Source: UBA7672 sp963718145 (GTDB lineage: Bacteria; Pseudomonadota; Alphaproteobacteria; Caulobacterales; Hyphomonadaceae). Taken from it: a stretch of DNA of 64,000 nt. The notes under the pieces are model-generated. The model was given only the letters and a program-made list of their open reading frames with translations. It was not told the origin of the DNA and made no database searches. The stretch covers positions 186,001 to 250,000 of the forward strand of contig CAVQYJ010000020.1 in assembly GCA_963718145.1 (NCBI GenBank), given 5' to 3'. Below, in pieces: positions 16,238-25,370 of the stretch. Every line of letters begins with the position of its first letter. The stretch's first letter is position 1. A program made the position numbers and the translations under genes.

Positions 16238-16986
16238 CTGTCGGCGGCGCCGCTCCAGCGAACATCCGTTGCAAGGACATAGCCTTCCCCGCGTACCGTC
16301 TGGATCAGATGTGCAGCATCGGTATGCGCGGCGAGTTTCTTGCGCAGGCGGCTGACCAGTGTGTCGATGCTTCGATCGAATGCGTCCCAGTCATCCTTTC
16401 GGGTGAGATCGGCGATGGCGTCCCGCGCCAGGACCCGGTTGGGACGCTCCACGAACGCAGCGATCAGGTTGTATTCGGCGCCGGTCAGGTCGATGAGCGC
16501 GCCGCCCTTGCCCAATACCTCACGGCGCGAGGGGATCAGCACGAACGCGTCGAATGCCGCCAACCGATGCGTCGGCGCAACTTGGGCCGGCTGGGCGGGC
16601 ATTGCAGGCCTGACCCTGCGCAGGACCGCACGCACCCGCGCGAGCAGCTCGCGCAATTCGAAGGGCTTGGCAAGATAGTCGTCAGCGCCGACTTCAAGGC
16701 CGACCACCCGGTCGACCATCGACCCCTTGCCAGAAAGGATTATGATCGGCGTGCTCGTCCTGGCGCGCAATTCCGCCGCCAGCGTCAGGCCGTCGCCGCC
16801 AGGCATGTTGATGTCAAGCAGGATCAGGTCGGGGGCTGTGCGATCGATGTGCGCGCGCGCCTCTGCTACGTTGGCCGCCTGCATCAGGTCGTATCCTTCG
16901 ATCTCAAAGAAATCGACCAACGTCTCGCGAAGCGCTGCATCGTCATCGACGACCAGAATCCTTCCCTGGGAGGCCTGTCCGGACAC
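16234..16986 (-). CDS. OmpR/PhoB-family response regulator
   Basis: The protein has 250 residues. Its receiver domain has VVDDD, the phosphoacceptor Asp in LLDINMPGGDG, a T/S in LSGKGS and the lysine in YLAKPFE. A winged-helix DNA-binding domain follows (LTGAEYNLIAAFVERP, SRLRKK, VRGEGYVL). The GTG at 16986 has AAGGA six bases upstream. Its stop codon (TAA) overlaps the TAG stop of the convergent heme-PAS kinase by three bases. It is the nearest DNA-binding regulator to that kinase, which makes it a candidate partner, although FixL normally pairs with a FixJ (LuxR-type) regulator. Its target genes cannot be read from the sequence. Confidence 0.92.
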   Translation of the reverse strand: MSGQASQGRILVVDDDAALRETLVDFFEIEGYDLMQAANVAEARAHIDRTAPDLILLDINMPGGDGLTLAAELRARTSTPIIILSGKGSMVDRVVGLEVGADDYLAKPFELRELLARVRAVLRRVRPAMPAQPAQVAPTHRLAAFDAFVLIPSRREVLGKGGALIDLTGAEYNLIAAFVERPNRVLARDAIADLTRKDDWDAFDRSIDTLVSRLRKKLAAHTDAAHLIQTVRGEGYVLATDVRWSGAADS

Positions 16987-17103
16987 GTCCGATCCTTAAC
17001 CGCAATCTCCACGCTATGAACAATGTTGCGCAGAAAACATCATCAGGGTCCACCGGCGCGCTTGCCTGTCAACATGCCAAGTTGATCGCGTACCCTCCCC
17101 ATC

Positions 17104-17253
17104 CTAGCTCGGCCGGTCTTCGCCGGTGAGGATCCGGGCCGCATCCCCTGCGGGATCGTCGAACTGGCCAGACCGCAGACTCCAGATGAAGGCTGCAAAC
17201 CCTGCACCTGCCAGCACGAGGGCGACCGGGATCATGAAGATCAGGACATTCAC
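17104..17253 (-). CDS. ccoS: Cbb3 oxidase assembly protein CcoS
   Basis: A 49-residue protein starts at the GTG at 17253 and has one membrane segment (LIFMIPVALVLAGAGFAAFI) followed by WSLRSGQFDDPAGDA, the diagnostic CcoS pattern W-xx-RSGQ(F/Y)DD. Longer in-frame starts lie inside ccoI and are rejected. The start overlaps the ccoI stop by four bases (GTGA), showing translational coupling. CcoS is needed for insertion of the cofactors of the cbb3 oxidase. It closes the ccoNOQPGHIS operon. Confidence 0.92.
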   Translation of the reverse strand: MNVLIFMIPVALVLAGAGFAAFIWSLRSGQFDDPAGDAARILTGEDRPS

Positions 17254-19466
17254 GCGCCTGCCCTTCCCTTCGCCGCGGCAGGCTTCGCCAGACGGAGCGC
17301 GTTCAGGGTGACGATGGCGGACGACCCCGACATGGCGATCGCGGCCACCAGGGGCGTGGCCCACCCCGCCAGGGCGATCGGGATGGCGAGGAGATTGTAG
17401 AGCGTTGCGAACCCGAAATTCTCGTGCATGCGAGACTTGGCCGCGCGAGCAATCTCGATGATGCGGACGACAGCGCCTAGGCTTTCACCTGAATAGACGC
17501 AGTCGCTGGCGAGGCGCGAGACGTCCACAGCGCCGCCGGGAGCCAACGAGGCATGGGCCTTGGCAAGCGCGCCGGCATCGTTGAGGCCGTCGCCCACCAT
17601 CAGCACCTTTTTGCCCGCACGCTCCAGCGCGTCGAGATGCTTCGCCTTGGATTGCGGCGTGGCGCCAGCTGTCCAGAGGCCTATCCCCGCAGACGCTGCC
17701 GCCCGGGCAACCCGCTGCTCTGTGTCGCCCGAGAGGAGTTCGACCTCGAGCCCGAGGCTACGCAAGCGGTTGATCGCCTCGCGAGCGTCGGGTCTCAGCA
17801 CATCTTCGAACCGGAACGCGACGGGCTCGGATCCTTCGACGACAAACCACAGCGCTGAACTTTCCTCTGCCTCAACACCGGCGAAAGCCGCCCGTCCCAA
17901 CCGCGCGGGACGGCCATCGACCGTTCCCATCACGCCACTGCCCGGGCGTTCCTGCACATCGGGCGCCGCCGGTCCCATGCCTGCCGCGCGCGCGATCGCG
18001 CGAGAGAAAGGATGCCGGCTGGCACGGGCAAGCTGGGCCGCCTGGCGGAGCTGGTCCTTCGAATACCCGGCGTTCGCTAGCACGGGCTCGCCGAATGTGA
18101 GCGTCCCCGTCTTGTCGAACACGACATGATCTACCGTCGCGATGCGTTCGAGAGCGTCGCCTGATGAAAGATACGCGCCCTCGCGGAAAAGCCGTCCCGC
18201 CGCGACAACCTGGACGAGCGGTGCTGCAAGCGCCATGGCGCATGGGCAGGTGATGATCAGCACCGTCATGGCGATGAACACGGCCTGCTCTGGCGGCGCG
18301 CCCAGGATCAGCCATCCGGCAAAACCGAGCGCGGCCATGACGTGGACTTGCGGTACATAGGCTTCGGCTGCCTTGTCGGCGATCCGGCGATAGGAGGATT
18401 TCTTCTGCTCGCCCGCCTCCAGCAGCCGCGCAATGTCGGCCATCAGCGATTGGCTGGCCGGGGCAAGCGCACGCATGTGGAGGGATGCCGACAGATTTAC
18501 CGTGCCTGCATAGAGCGTCTGGCCCTGATGGGTCTGGGACGGCTCGACCTCGCCGGTAACGAGGCGCAGATCGATCTCGCTATCGCCGGAGAGAACGATG
18601 GCGTCCACGGCGAGCTGCTCCCCTGCCGTGACAAGCAGCCTGTCGCCCGGCCGAATGTCGATCGCGCGTACGGCTTCAGGCACATCTCCGGGCCCGAGCC
18701 GTGTCGCACTGGCTGTCTGCAGGGATGCCAGCGAGTTGGCCGCCGCGTAGGCCTGACGGCGCAGCCGGGCGTCGAGGAAACGGCCGATGAGCAGGAAAAA
18801 CAGCAACATGACCGACGCATCGAAGTAGGCATGCTGCCCGCCTTTCGCCGTTTGGTAGAGGCTGAGCCCGATCGCGAGCATGACGGCCAGTGAAATGGGC
18901 ACATCCATGTTCAATCGCCGCGCGCCAATCGAGGCTAGCGCGGACTCGAAGAACGGCCGACCCGAATAGCCGGCCGCCGGGATGGCGATGAGCGCCGAGA
19001 CCCAGTGCAACATGGTGCGCGTGTCGGACGGCATGTCGCTGCCGAACCATACCGCTTCGGAGAGGAGCATGACGCCCGCCGATGCGATTCCGGCCACCAC
19101 AAGCGCGACCAGAAGGCGCCGCTCTGTTCCTGCGGGCTGGGTGTCCTGCGAGCCAGGATCAAAGGCGGAGGCGCCATATCCCAGCCCTGTAATGCTTTCG
19201 ATGATCCTGCGTGGCGCGAGGCTCCCGGTCCAGTCGACCCGCAACCGTCCCGTCGACAGGTTCAACCGAGCGAGGTCAACACCAGGCAGCCGCGACAACG
19301 CCGACTCGATTTTTGAAAGACAGCCCCCGCAGCTCGCGCCGCGTACCATGATGTCGAGCGACCGCCTGCCATTCTTCTCGGTGACAAAGGCGGTTGGATC
19401 TTGGGTGATGGTCAGCGCCGTCGCCGGCGCCAGCCCGCTCGAACATCCGCCAACCGCCGAGCTCAT
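17250..19466 (-). CDS. ccoI: Copper-transporting P1B-type ATPase CcoI/FixI
   Basis: The protein has 738 residues. An N-terminal metal-binding HMA-like domain has GASCGGC. Eight membrane segments follow, with the CPC metal site in IITCPCAMALA. The phosphorylation site is DKTGTL, the nucleotide-binding HP pair is in SRHPFSRA, and the hinge is VGDGLNDAGAL. It should be in the inner membrane and export copper for cbb3 oxidase assembly, the known job of CcoI. The ATG at 19466 overlaps the ccoH stop (ATGA), and its stop overlaps the ccoS start, so translation of ccoHIS is tightly linked. Confidence 0.95.
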   Translation of the reverse strand: MSSAVGGCSSGLAPATALTITQDPTAFVTEKNGRRSLDIMVRGASCGGCLSKIESALSRLPGVDLARLNLSTGRLRVDWTGSLAPRRIIESITGLGYGASAFDPGSQDTQPAGTERRLLVALVVAGIASAGVMLLSEAVWFGSDMPSDTRTMLHWVSALIAIPAAGYSGRPFFESALASIGARRLNMDVPISLAVMLAIGLSLYQTAKGGQHAYFDASVMLLFFLLIGRFLDARLRRQAYAAANSLASLQTASATRLGPGDVPEAVRAIDIRPGDRLLVTAGEQLAVDAIVLSGDSEIDLRLVTGEVEPSQTHQGQTLYAGTVNLSASLHMRALAPASQSLMADIARLLEAGEQKKSSYRRIADKAAEAYVPQVHVMAALGFAGWLILGAPPEQAVFIAMTVLIITCPCAMALAAPLVQVVAAGRLFREGAYLSSGDALERIATVDHVVFDKTGTLTFGEPVLANAGYSKDQLRQAAQLARASRHPFSRAIARAAGMGPAAPDVQERPGSGVMGTVDGRPARLGRAAFAGVEAEESSALWFVVEGSEPVAFRFEDVLRPDAREAINRLRSLGLEVELLSGDTEQRVARAAASAGIGLWTAGATPQSKAKHLDALERAGKKVLMVGDGLNDAGALAKAHASLAPGGAVDVSRLASDCVYSGESLGAVVRIIEIARAAKSRMHENFGFATLYNLLAIPIALAGWATPLVAAIAMSGSSAIVTLNALRLAKPAAAKGRAGA

Positions 19467-19951
19467 GAGATCACCAGCGACTTCGAAGCCTCGAACACCG
19501 CCGCACCCTCGCCGCGCCGCCGGACGACGATTTCCAGATCGACGCGCGCGGGTCCGACAATGTCGACCGGCGCAGCATATTCCCCTGGCGTGCGCTCGAA
19601 GAGCTCAAGCCTCTGCGCCTCGCCGCCTAACCCTGCCGCGTGCAGGTCAGCGTGCACGTCGAGCCCCTCAATTGCGGCGTCCTGCGCTGACCTCAGCCGC
19701 ACCACGAGCATCTGGCGACCGTCTTCCTGGAAACCGGCCTCAGCGCGCCAGCCAAGCCGCGCCTGGGCGCCACGGCGCTCTACCTTGCGATTGTAGTCGA
19801 GACCGAGGACGTAGGAATTCCTGACCTGCTCGCCGGGGAAGCTTCCCACGGCATTGACGATGAACAGCGTGTCCGCCACCACAATCAGCGCGAAGAACGC
19901 AAAGACCATCCAAAAGACGTGAATTCCGCGAATGCCATGGGAAGCAGTCAT
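19463..19951 (-). CDS. ccoH: Cbb3 oxidase assembly protein CcoH
   Basis: The protein has 162 residues. One N-terminal membrane anchor (VFWMVFAFFALIVVADTLFIV) is followed by a periplasmic FixH-type domain with the NSYVLGLDYN motif typical of the family. The ATG at 19951 lies one base after the ccoG stop, with GGAG seven bases upstream. Longer in-frame starts would overlap ccoG and lack family sequence. CcoH stabilises the early CcoNOP assembly intermediate. The stop overlaps ccoI by four bases. Confidence 0.93.
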   Translation of the reverse strand: MTASHGIRGIHVFWMVFAFFALIVVADTLFIVNAVGSFPGEQVRNSYVLGLDYNRKVERRGAQARLGWRAEAGFQEDGRQMLVVRLRSAQDAAIEGLDVHADLHAAGLGGEAQRLELFERTPGEYAAPVDIVGPARVDLEIVVRRRGEGAAVFEASKSLVIS

Positions 19952-19952
19952 G

Positions 19953-21438
19953 TCAGCGCTCCGGTCCAGCGAAGGGTGTGGAGACGGCCACTCGCTTGCC
20001 CGACGCAGGATCAGCCAGGACCAGGGTGATGTCGCCGCCCGAGACCTGATCCGCAGGAGCGGTGACAAGGAGGCGATAGCGGTCAACTCCGTCAGGCTGG
20101 ACGGTCAGGCGCACAGACGTCGCCTCCTCGCCTTCGCCGATCACTTCGACCCGCGCTCCAGCGAGTCCTTCGACGCTGAGCATCATGTCGCGCATTTTCC
20201 GTTGCTTGTTGATCACCTTGATCGTGTAGGCATTGCGGATCTCGCCCGAAGCAAGCTGCACATAGGGCAGCGTCCGATCCTTGAGCGCGGAGAATTCCAT
20301 GTCGGAGCGCGAGAGTAGGCCTGCCCCCATGACGGCCGCTGTGATTAGGAACACGGCGCCGTAGAGAATCGTGCGGGCGCGAAGCGGCCGGAAGGCCGCC
20401 GGTTCCTGCTTCATCCAGCGCAGAAGGACATTTTCGTCCGTGTCGTAGGCGATGAGACCCGTCGGCCGATTGATCTTCTTCATCACAGCGTCGCACGCAT
20501 CGATGCAGAGGCCGCACTGGATGCACTCGAGCTGGGCGCCCTTGCGGATGTCGATTCCCATCGGGCAGACGACAACGCACTGCCTGCAGTCGATGCAGTC
20601 GCCCCGGCCTTCCCAAGTATCACCCTTCTTGTGAGCGCCGCGAGGGTCGCCGCGCTCCGAGCGGTAGGTGACGGTGAGCGTTTCTTTGTCGACGAGGGCG
20701 CCCTGGATTCGCGGCCAAGGACACATGTATGTGCAAACTTGCTCGCGCATCGTTCCGGCGAGGGCGTAGGTCGTAAGAGTGAGGAGGCCTGCGAAGACGT
20801 AGGCCGTCATCGGCGCATGGCCAGCGAAGAACGTCTGCGACCAAAGAGGGCGCATCGTGCCAATAGAGAATGAAGGCGCCGCCCGTCGCGAAGGACACCA
20901 CCAGCCATGTGACGTGCTTGGCGCCCTTTCGCGCGACCTTGTCGAGGCTCATCGGCGCCTTGTCGAGCTTCATGCGAGCGTTGCGATCGCCTTCGAAGAA
21001 GCGCTCCACGACGAGGAACAGGTCCGTCCAGACAGTCTGCGGACAGAAATAGCCGCACCACACGCGGCCGAAGAGCGCCGTGACGAGGAACAGGCCGACC
21101 GCCGCAAGGATGAGGAGGCCGGTGATGTAATAGACTTCCTGCGGCCAGATCTCGAGACCGAAGAAATAGAAGCGACCGCCGGCGAAGTCGGCGAGGACCG
21201 CCTGGTCCGGCGATCCTGGCCCACGATACCAGCGCAGCCAGGGCAGGACGTAGTAGACGCCGAGCGTTGCGAACAGGAGGAGCCATTTGACCGTCCGAAA
21301 CCGGCCGAAGACAAGTTGCGGGTAGATCTGCTTGCGCTTGGCGTAGAGTTCGATGGGCTCATCATCTTCAGGGGGCGGCGGAGGCGCGCCGCCTGGAGGC
21401 CGCCTGCCGCGCAGGTCGATGAGCGTGGCTGAGCCCAC
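19953..21438 (-). CDS. ccoG: Cbb3 oxidase accessory protein CcoG (frameshifted)
   Basis: Two overlapping frames together encode CcoG/FixG. The N-terminal part (from GTG 21438) has membrane segments and VWCGYFCPQTVWTD. The C-terminal part has TYMCPWPRIQGAL, two 4Fe-4S sites (CIDCRQCVVVCP and CIQCGLCIDACD), a further membrane segment and a C-terminal periplasmic Ig-like domain. The frame changes near 20828-20831: the first frame reads DAPSLVAD and the second continues FAGHAPMTAY. Removing one T from GTTCTT restores DVFAGHAP and a 494-residue product of normal length. The protein is an iron-sulfur membrane protein that reduces copper for the oxidase. A single-base read error is more likely than a true mutation. 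GGAGGGGAG before the GTG start overlaps the ccoP end. Confidence 0.9.
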
Positions 21439-22320
21439 CTACTCCCCTCCTCCGAGCGAGTGGACATAGATGGCCAGCGCGCGGACGGTCGCCGGATCGA
21501 ACCGTTCACCCCAGGCTGGCATCACGCCATTGCGCGGACCGAAGATCGTCGCTCGGATCGACGGCCGGTCTCCGCCATAGAGCCAGTCGGCGTCGGTGAG
21601 ATTGGCTGAACCCTTGGTGCGGTCGCCATGGCCATCTGCGCCGTGGCAGCTCGAGCACTGCTCTTCAAACACTGGCTTGGCGCGGCCAACGGCGGCCGGA
21701 TCCGCGGCCTGTCCGGAGAACGACGCAACGAATTCGACCAGATCGTCGATCTGGCCCGAGGTAAGGAATTGATCGCGCCCAAAAGCAGGCATCTCGGAGA
21801 AACGGGTGTCTCTGTGAGGCGAGCGGATGCCATGGCGAATTGTGTGTTCGATGTCCGTGAGCGAACCGCCCCACAGCCAGATGTCATCGGCAAGACGCGG
21901 ATAGCCTCTGGCGCCGCGGCCGCCTGCGCCGTGGCAGGTGGCGCAGTTGTCGCCGAACGCGCTTTCGCCCAGCGCAAGGGCAAGCTGGCTGAGCTCGTGG
22001 TCTTTGAGGATCGTGGCGGCATCGACCGTCGTCAGCTTTCGGCTGAGGTCGGCGCGCTCGGATTTCATCTGCGCAGTAGTTGCAGCAGCCGCCGCCCGGT
22101 CGGACTGCCCGAGAATCCCTGGCGTGCTGCCCTGAAAGCCAGGGAGCGCCGGCCAGGCCGGCATCAGCACCCAGTAGACGATCGCAAACACGACCGATCC
22201 CCAGAAGATGAACAACCACCAGCGCGGCAGCGGATTGTTCAGCTCCTTAATCCCGTCCCATTCATGGCCGGTCGTCTCGACGCCTGAGACCGGATCGACA
22301 TCAGGCGAGCGGTCGGTCAT
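21439..22320 (-). CDS. ccoP: Cbb3-type cytochrome oxidase subunit III, di-heme cytochrome c
   Basis: The protein has 293 residues. It begins with the CcoP N-terminus (EWDGIKELNNPLPRWW), one membrane anchor, and then two cytochrome c domains with CATCHG and CSSCHG heme sites and later Met ligands (SEMPAF, NGVMPAW). The ATG at 22320 has AAGGA eight bases upstream. It overlaps the end of ccoQ by 20 bases in another frame, and its TAG stop directly abuts the ccoG GTG. CcoP passes electrons from soluble or membrane-bound cytochrome c to CcoO and CcoN. Confidence 0.96.
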   Translation of the reverse strand: MTDRSPDVDPVSGVETTGHEWDGIKELNNPLPRWWLFIFWGSVVFAIVYWVLMPAWPALPGFQGSTPGILGQSDRAAAAATTAQMKSERADLSRKLTTVDAATILKDHELSQLALALGESAFGDNCATCHGAGGRGARGYPRLADDIWLWGGSLTDIEHTIRHGIRSPHRDTRFSEMPAFGRDQFLTSGQIDDLVEFVASFSGQAADPAAVGRAKPVFEEQCSSCHGADGHGDRTKGSANLTDADWLYGGDRPSIRATIFGPRNGVMPAWGERFDPATVRALAIYVHSLGGGE

Positions 22321-22477
22321 CGCCGGTTTCCTTCTCGTTGAGCGGGAGGTGGGCGGCGCGGCCGAATTCGCGACCGTTGCGCGGCCACAGCGCATAGATC
22401 AGTGCGGCCGCGAAGATCACCGTGAAGTAGACGGTTCCCCAGGTCTGGGCGAAATGCGACCAGTCTTCATAGGTCAT
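22301..22477 (-). CDS. ccoQ: Cbb3 oxidase small subunit CcoQ
   Basis: A 58-residue frame runs from the ATG at 22477 to TGA at 22301. The product starts MTYEDWSHFAQTWG, has one membrane segment (YFTVIFAAALIYALWP) and then a short cytoplasmic tail with NGREFGRAAHLPL, the usual CcoQ/FixQ architecture. AGGTGAGGTG precedes the start, and the ccoO stop lies four bases upstream. It stabilises the interaction of CcoP with the CcoNO core. Its last 20 bases overlap the ccoP start. Confidence 0.92.
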   Translation of the reverse strand: MTYEDWSHFAQTWGTVYFTVIFAAALIYALWPRNGREFGRAAHLPLNEKETGDDRPLA

Positions 22478-22481
22478 CACC

Positions 22482-23255
22482 TCACCTCTGGTTCGAGAGG
22501 TCGTCGGCCTGATAGGTCGAGAAGTCGACCAGCGTGCCGAGCATCTGGAGATAGGCGATCAGGGCGTCGAGCTCTGAGGGCGGGCCAGGCTCGCCGTCGA
22601 AATTTCGAATCTGGACGGTGCCCTTCCTGCCGGCGAGCGCTGTGTAGGCATCGCGCATGGCTTCGTATTCGGATTCAGGGTCAAGCTGAAGGGCTGCGTC
22701 CTCGGCCGCCGTCGCGATCATCCTGTCGGTGTAGGGCACGCCTTCCGCCTGGAGAGCTTTCATCTCGCCCCGCAGGGTCGACAGGTCGAGCGCGCGGCCG
22801 TCCAGGAATTCGTAGGGCGGCATGATCGATTCAGGCACCAGAGCGCGCGGATCGATCAGGTGCTGCTTCTGCCATTCGTCGGAATACTTGCCGCCCACGC
22901 GCGCGAGATCCGGACCCGTCCGCTTGGAGCCCCAGAGAAAGGGGTGGTCGTACATGCTCTCCGCGGCGAGCGAATAGTGGCCGTAGCGCTCCACCTCGTC
23001 GCGCAACGGGCGGATCATCTGCGAATGGCAGACGTGGCACCCCTCGCGGACATAGATGTGCTGGCCGGCCAGTTCGAGCGGAGTGTAGGGCCGCATGCCA
23101 TCAACCTTCTCGATCGTGTTCTTCAGATAGAACAGGGGGACGATCTCGATCAGGCCGCCGATGGCGACGACGACCAGGATGCCGACGACCAGGACGAACG
23201 TGTTCTTCTCGAACAGCCTGTGATTGCGGAACAGCGAGTTCTGACGCGCAGCCAT
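22482..23255 (-). CDS. ccoO: Cbb3-type cytochrome oxidase subunit II, mono-heme cytochrome c
   Basis: The protein has 257 residues. One N-terminal membrane anchor (FVLVVGILVVVAIGGLIEIV) is followed by the periplasmic heme domain with REGCHVCHSQMIRPL, the canonical CcoO signature, and VGGKYSDEWQKQHLIDPR. A Met in ESIMPPY is a possible axial ligand. The ATG at 23255 has GGGA eight bases upstream; longer in-frame starts cover the intergenic space and are rejected. It is the second gene of the operon, 13 bases after ccoN. Confidence 0.96.
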   Translation of the reverse strand: MAARQNSLFRNHRLFEKNTFVLVVGILVVVAIGGLIEIVPLFYLKNTIEKVDGMRPYTPLELAGQHIYVREGCHVCHSQMIRPLRDEVERYGHYSLAAESMYDHPFLWGSKRTGPDLARVGGKYSDEWQKQHLIDPRALVPESIMPPYEFLDGRALDLSTLRGEMKALQAEGVPYTDRMIATAAEDAALQLDPESEYEAMRDAYTALAGRKGTVQIRNFDGEPGPPSELDALIAYLQMLGTLVDFSTYQADDLSNQR

Positions 23256-23268
23256 GGCGATCTTCCCT

Positions 23269-24930
23269 CTACTGTGCCGGTTGGAGCGCTGGCGACGCGG
23301 GCGTGCTGCGGCGTTCGCTTGCCGGCACGTCACCGCGCGCCGTGCGCACAAGGTTGTAGATCATGATCAGGGCGCCGGTGAGATACAGGCCGCCGCCCAG
23401 GGCGCGGATCACATACGAGATGTGCTTGGCGCTGACAGTCTCGATGAAAGAGTATTCGAGGAAGCCGAACTCGTTGTAGGCGCGCCACATCAGGCCTTCC
23501 ATGATGCCCGACACCCACATCGAGGTGATGTAGAGGACGATGCCGATCGTCGCGATCCAGAAATGCCATTCGACGAGGGCGTTGGAGTAGAGCCTGTCGC
23601 GCTTCCACAGCCATTGCGTGAGGCAGTACATGGCGCCGAACGAGACGAAGCCGACCCAGCCAAGCGCGCCCGAGTGGACGTGGCCGATGCCCCAGTCGGT
23701 GTAGTGCGACAGCGCGTTGACCTCGCGCACCGACATCACGGGTCCCTCAAAGGTCGCCATGCCGTAGAAGGCGACCGACACGATCAGCATCCGGACGACG
23801 GGATCGGTGCGAAGCTTGTCCCACGCGCCAGAGAGCGTCATCATGCCGTTGATCATGCCGCCCCAGCTCGGCATCCAGAGCATGATCGAGAACGTCATGC
23901 CCAGCGTCTGCGCCCACTGCGGCAGCGCGGTGTAGTGAAGGTGGTGCGGACCCGCCCAGATGTAGATGAAGATCAGCGACCAGAAGTGGACGATCGACAG
24001 GCGATACGACCAGACCGGCCGGTCAACCCGCTTGGGAATGAAGTAGTAGACGATCGCCAGGAACCCGGCCGTGAGAAAGAAGCCGACCGCGTTGTGGCCA
24101 TACCACCACTGGATCAGCGCGCTCTGCACGCCGCTGAACACCGAGAACGACTTGACGCCCGACAGGCTGGCGGGCAGCGAAAGGTTGTTGACGACATGGA
24201 GCAGCGCGATCGTGACGATGAAGGCGAGGTAGAACCAGTTCGCCACATAGATGTGCGGCTCTCTGCGGCGCAGGATCGTGCCGAGAAAGACGGCGAGGTA
24301 CGCCACCCACACGATCGTCAGCCAGATGTCCGCATACCATTCCGGCTCGGCATATTCCTTGGACTGCGTGACGCCCAGCGTGTAGCCGGTCGCCGCGATC
24401 ACGATGAAGAGCTGGTAGCCCCAGAAGACGAACCAGGGCCAGATGCCGCCGGCCAACCGCGTGCGGCAGGTTCGCTGGACCACATAGAAGGATGTCGCCA
24501 TCAGCGCATTTCCGCCGAACGCGAAGATCACCGCCGACGTATGCAGCGGACGCAGGCGGCCGAAATTGGTGAACCCGAAGTCCGGGAAGTAGAACAGGTT
24601 CGGCCAAGTAAGCTGCAGGGCGATGATCAGTCCGACGAGGAAACCTGCGACACCCCAGAACATCGTCGCCACGACGCCCGCCTTGACGACGCCATCCTCA
24701 TAGAAGGTCGGGTCGAAACGTTGCCCGGGGTCCGTCGTCTCGTGCCAGACCATCAAGCCGCCAATCCCGGCGAACGCCGCCAAGGCGAACATCCAGGCAT
24801 GGACGGCGAAGGCGGCGTCCACGGCGCGAGCCGCGCCGGTCAGCGCCAGAATGAGAACGGCCACAAGCAGAAGACCGACGCCAAATGTGCTCGCATCCGG
24901 TCCCCCGGCGCGTGAAACACTGACCGCCAT
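23269..24930 (-). CDS. ccoN: Cbb3-type cytochrome c oxidase catalytic subunit I
   Basis: The protein has 553 residues with 12 or more membrane segments. Heme and copper ligands are visible: His in RPLHTSAVIF, the Cu-B His in WWYGHNAVGF with the downstream Tyr in AIVYYFIPK, the His pair in GPHHLHYTALP, and the heme His pair in GHVHSGALGW. It is the O2-reducing, proton-pumping subunit of the high-affinity oxidase used at low oxygen. The ATG at 24930 has GAGGA seven bases upstream. It heads the operon ccoNOQPGHIS, and an FNR/FixK box sits about 91 bases upstream of the ATG. Confidence 0.97.
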   Translation of the reverse strand: MAVSVSRAGGPDASTFGVGLLLVAVLILALTGAARAVDAAFAVHAWMFALAAFAGIGGLMVWHETTDPGQRFDPTFYEDGVVKAGVVATMFWGVAGFLVGLIIALQLTWPNLFYFPDFGFTNFGRLRPLHTSAVIFAFGGNALMATSFYVVQRTCRTRLAGGIWPWFVFWGYQLFIVIAATGYTLGVTQSKEYAEPEWYADIWLTIVWVAYLAVFLGTILRRREPHIYVANWFYLAFIVTIALLHVVNNLSLPASLSGVKSFSVFSGVQSALIQWWYGHNAVGFFLTAGFLAIVYYFIPKRVDRPVWSYRLSIVHFWSLIFIYIWAGPHHLHYTALPQWAQTLGMTFSIMLWMPSWGGMINGMMTLSGAWDKLRTDPVVRMLIVSVAFYGMATFEGPVMSVREVNALSHYTDWGIGHVHSGALGWVGFVSFGAMYCLTQWLWKRDRLYSNALVEWHFWIATIGIVLYITSMWVSGIMEGLMWRAYNEFGFLEYSFIETVSAKHISYVIRALGGGLYLTGALIMIYNLVRTARGDVPASERRSTPASPALQPAQ

Positions 24931-25014
24931 GATCCTGTCCTCTCAGGCGCGATGCGCGCCCCCCGGAAGGATGCGCTGATGCATCCTCTCTGGCAGCAAC
25001 GGTCCTCCCGGCCT

Positions 25015-25028
25015 TTGATCCGGCTCAA
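25015..25028. promoter_or_regulatory. ccoN: FNR/FixK box between ccoN and a divergent small membrane gene
   Basis: TTGATCCGGCTCAA matches TTGAT-N4-ATCAA with one mismatch. Its centre is about 91 bases from both the ccoN ATG (24930) and the divergent GTG at 25113. A class-II activation geometry would give leaders of about 50 bases in each direction. It is the likely site through which the FixK-type regulator induces the cbb3 operon. Confidence 0.8.
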
Positions 25029-25112
25029 ACCATTTGGCTCGCGCCGGTCCTAATTGACGCAGGCTGGTCGCATGTCCCCCCAACCACAGCGACCGCAAGG
25101 GTGGAGGCGCTT

Positions 25113-25370
25113 GTGAAGCCAGTGGCTGTATTCCTGTCCGGTCTCACCGCCACGGTCACAGGCGCCTTCATTCGCTCGTGCAGCCCCGCCATCCCCGTCG
25201 AGCTGTCCAGCTCGTGGTGCGGCGTCTCGTCGCCCCTGCACCTGACAGCGGCGGCCCACGCGCACTGTGTGGGATGTGTGCTGGCGGGTGCGGGTCTCGT
25301 CGTGATCGCGGTTTCCCTGCTGATGAAGGCCCGCCCAGACGGCCAGAGTGCGCGGCCAGTCGTAAAATGA
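25113..25370 (+). CDS. Small Cys/His-rich membrane protein divergent from ccoN
   Basis: The protein has 85 residues and starts at GTG 25113, with GGAGG five bases upstream; an earlier in-frame GTG at 25101 has no such site. It has an N-terminal hydrophobic segment (PVAVFLSGLTATVTGAFI), a middle loop with SSSWCGVSSPLHL and HAHCVGCVLAGAG, and a second membrane segment ending in LLMKAR. The HxHCxxC pattern could bind a metal or heme. It is transcribed away from ccoN across the shared FNR/FixK box and toward the FixK-type gene. I do not recognise the family. A role in oxidase assembly or metal supply is a guess from context. Confidence 0.6.
   Translation: MKPVAVFLSGLTATVTGAFIRSCSPAIPVELSSSWCGVSSPLHLTAAAHAHCVGCVLAGAGLVVIAVSLLMKARPDGQSARPVVK

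Noticed and set aside
17080..17094. TTGATCGCGTACCC near ccoS as another FNR box
   Set aside because: Only one half matches the consensus and it is downstream of the operon it would serve.
23254..24915. Open frame of 553 codons opposite ccoN
   Set aside because: It mirrors ccoN almost exactly and has no recognisable domain.
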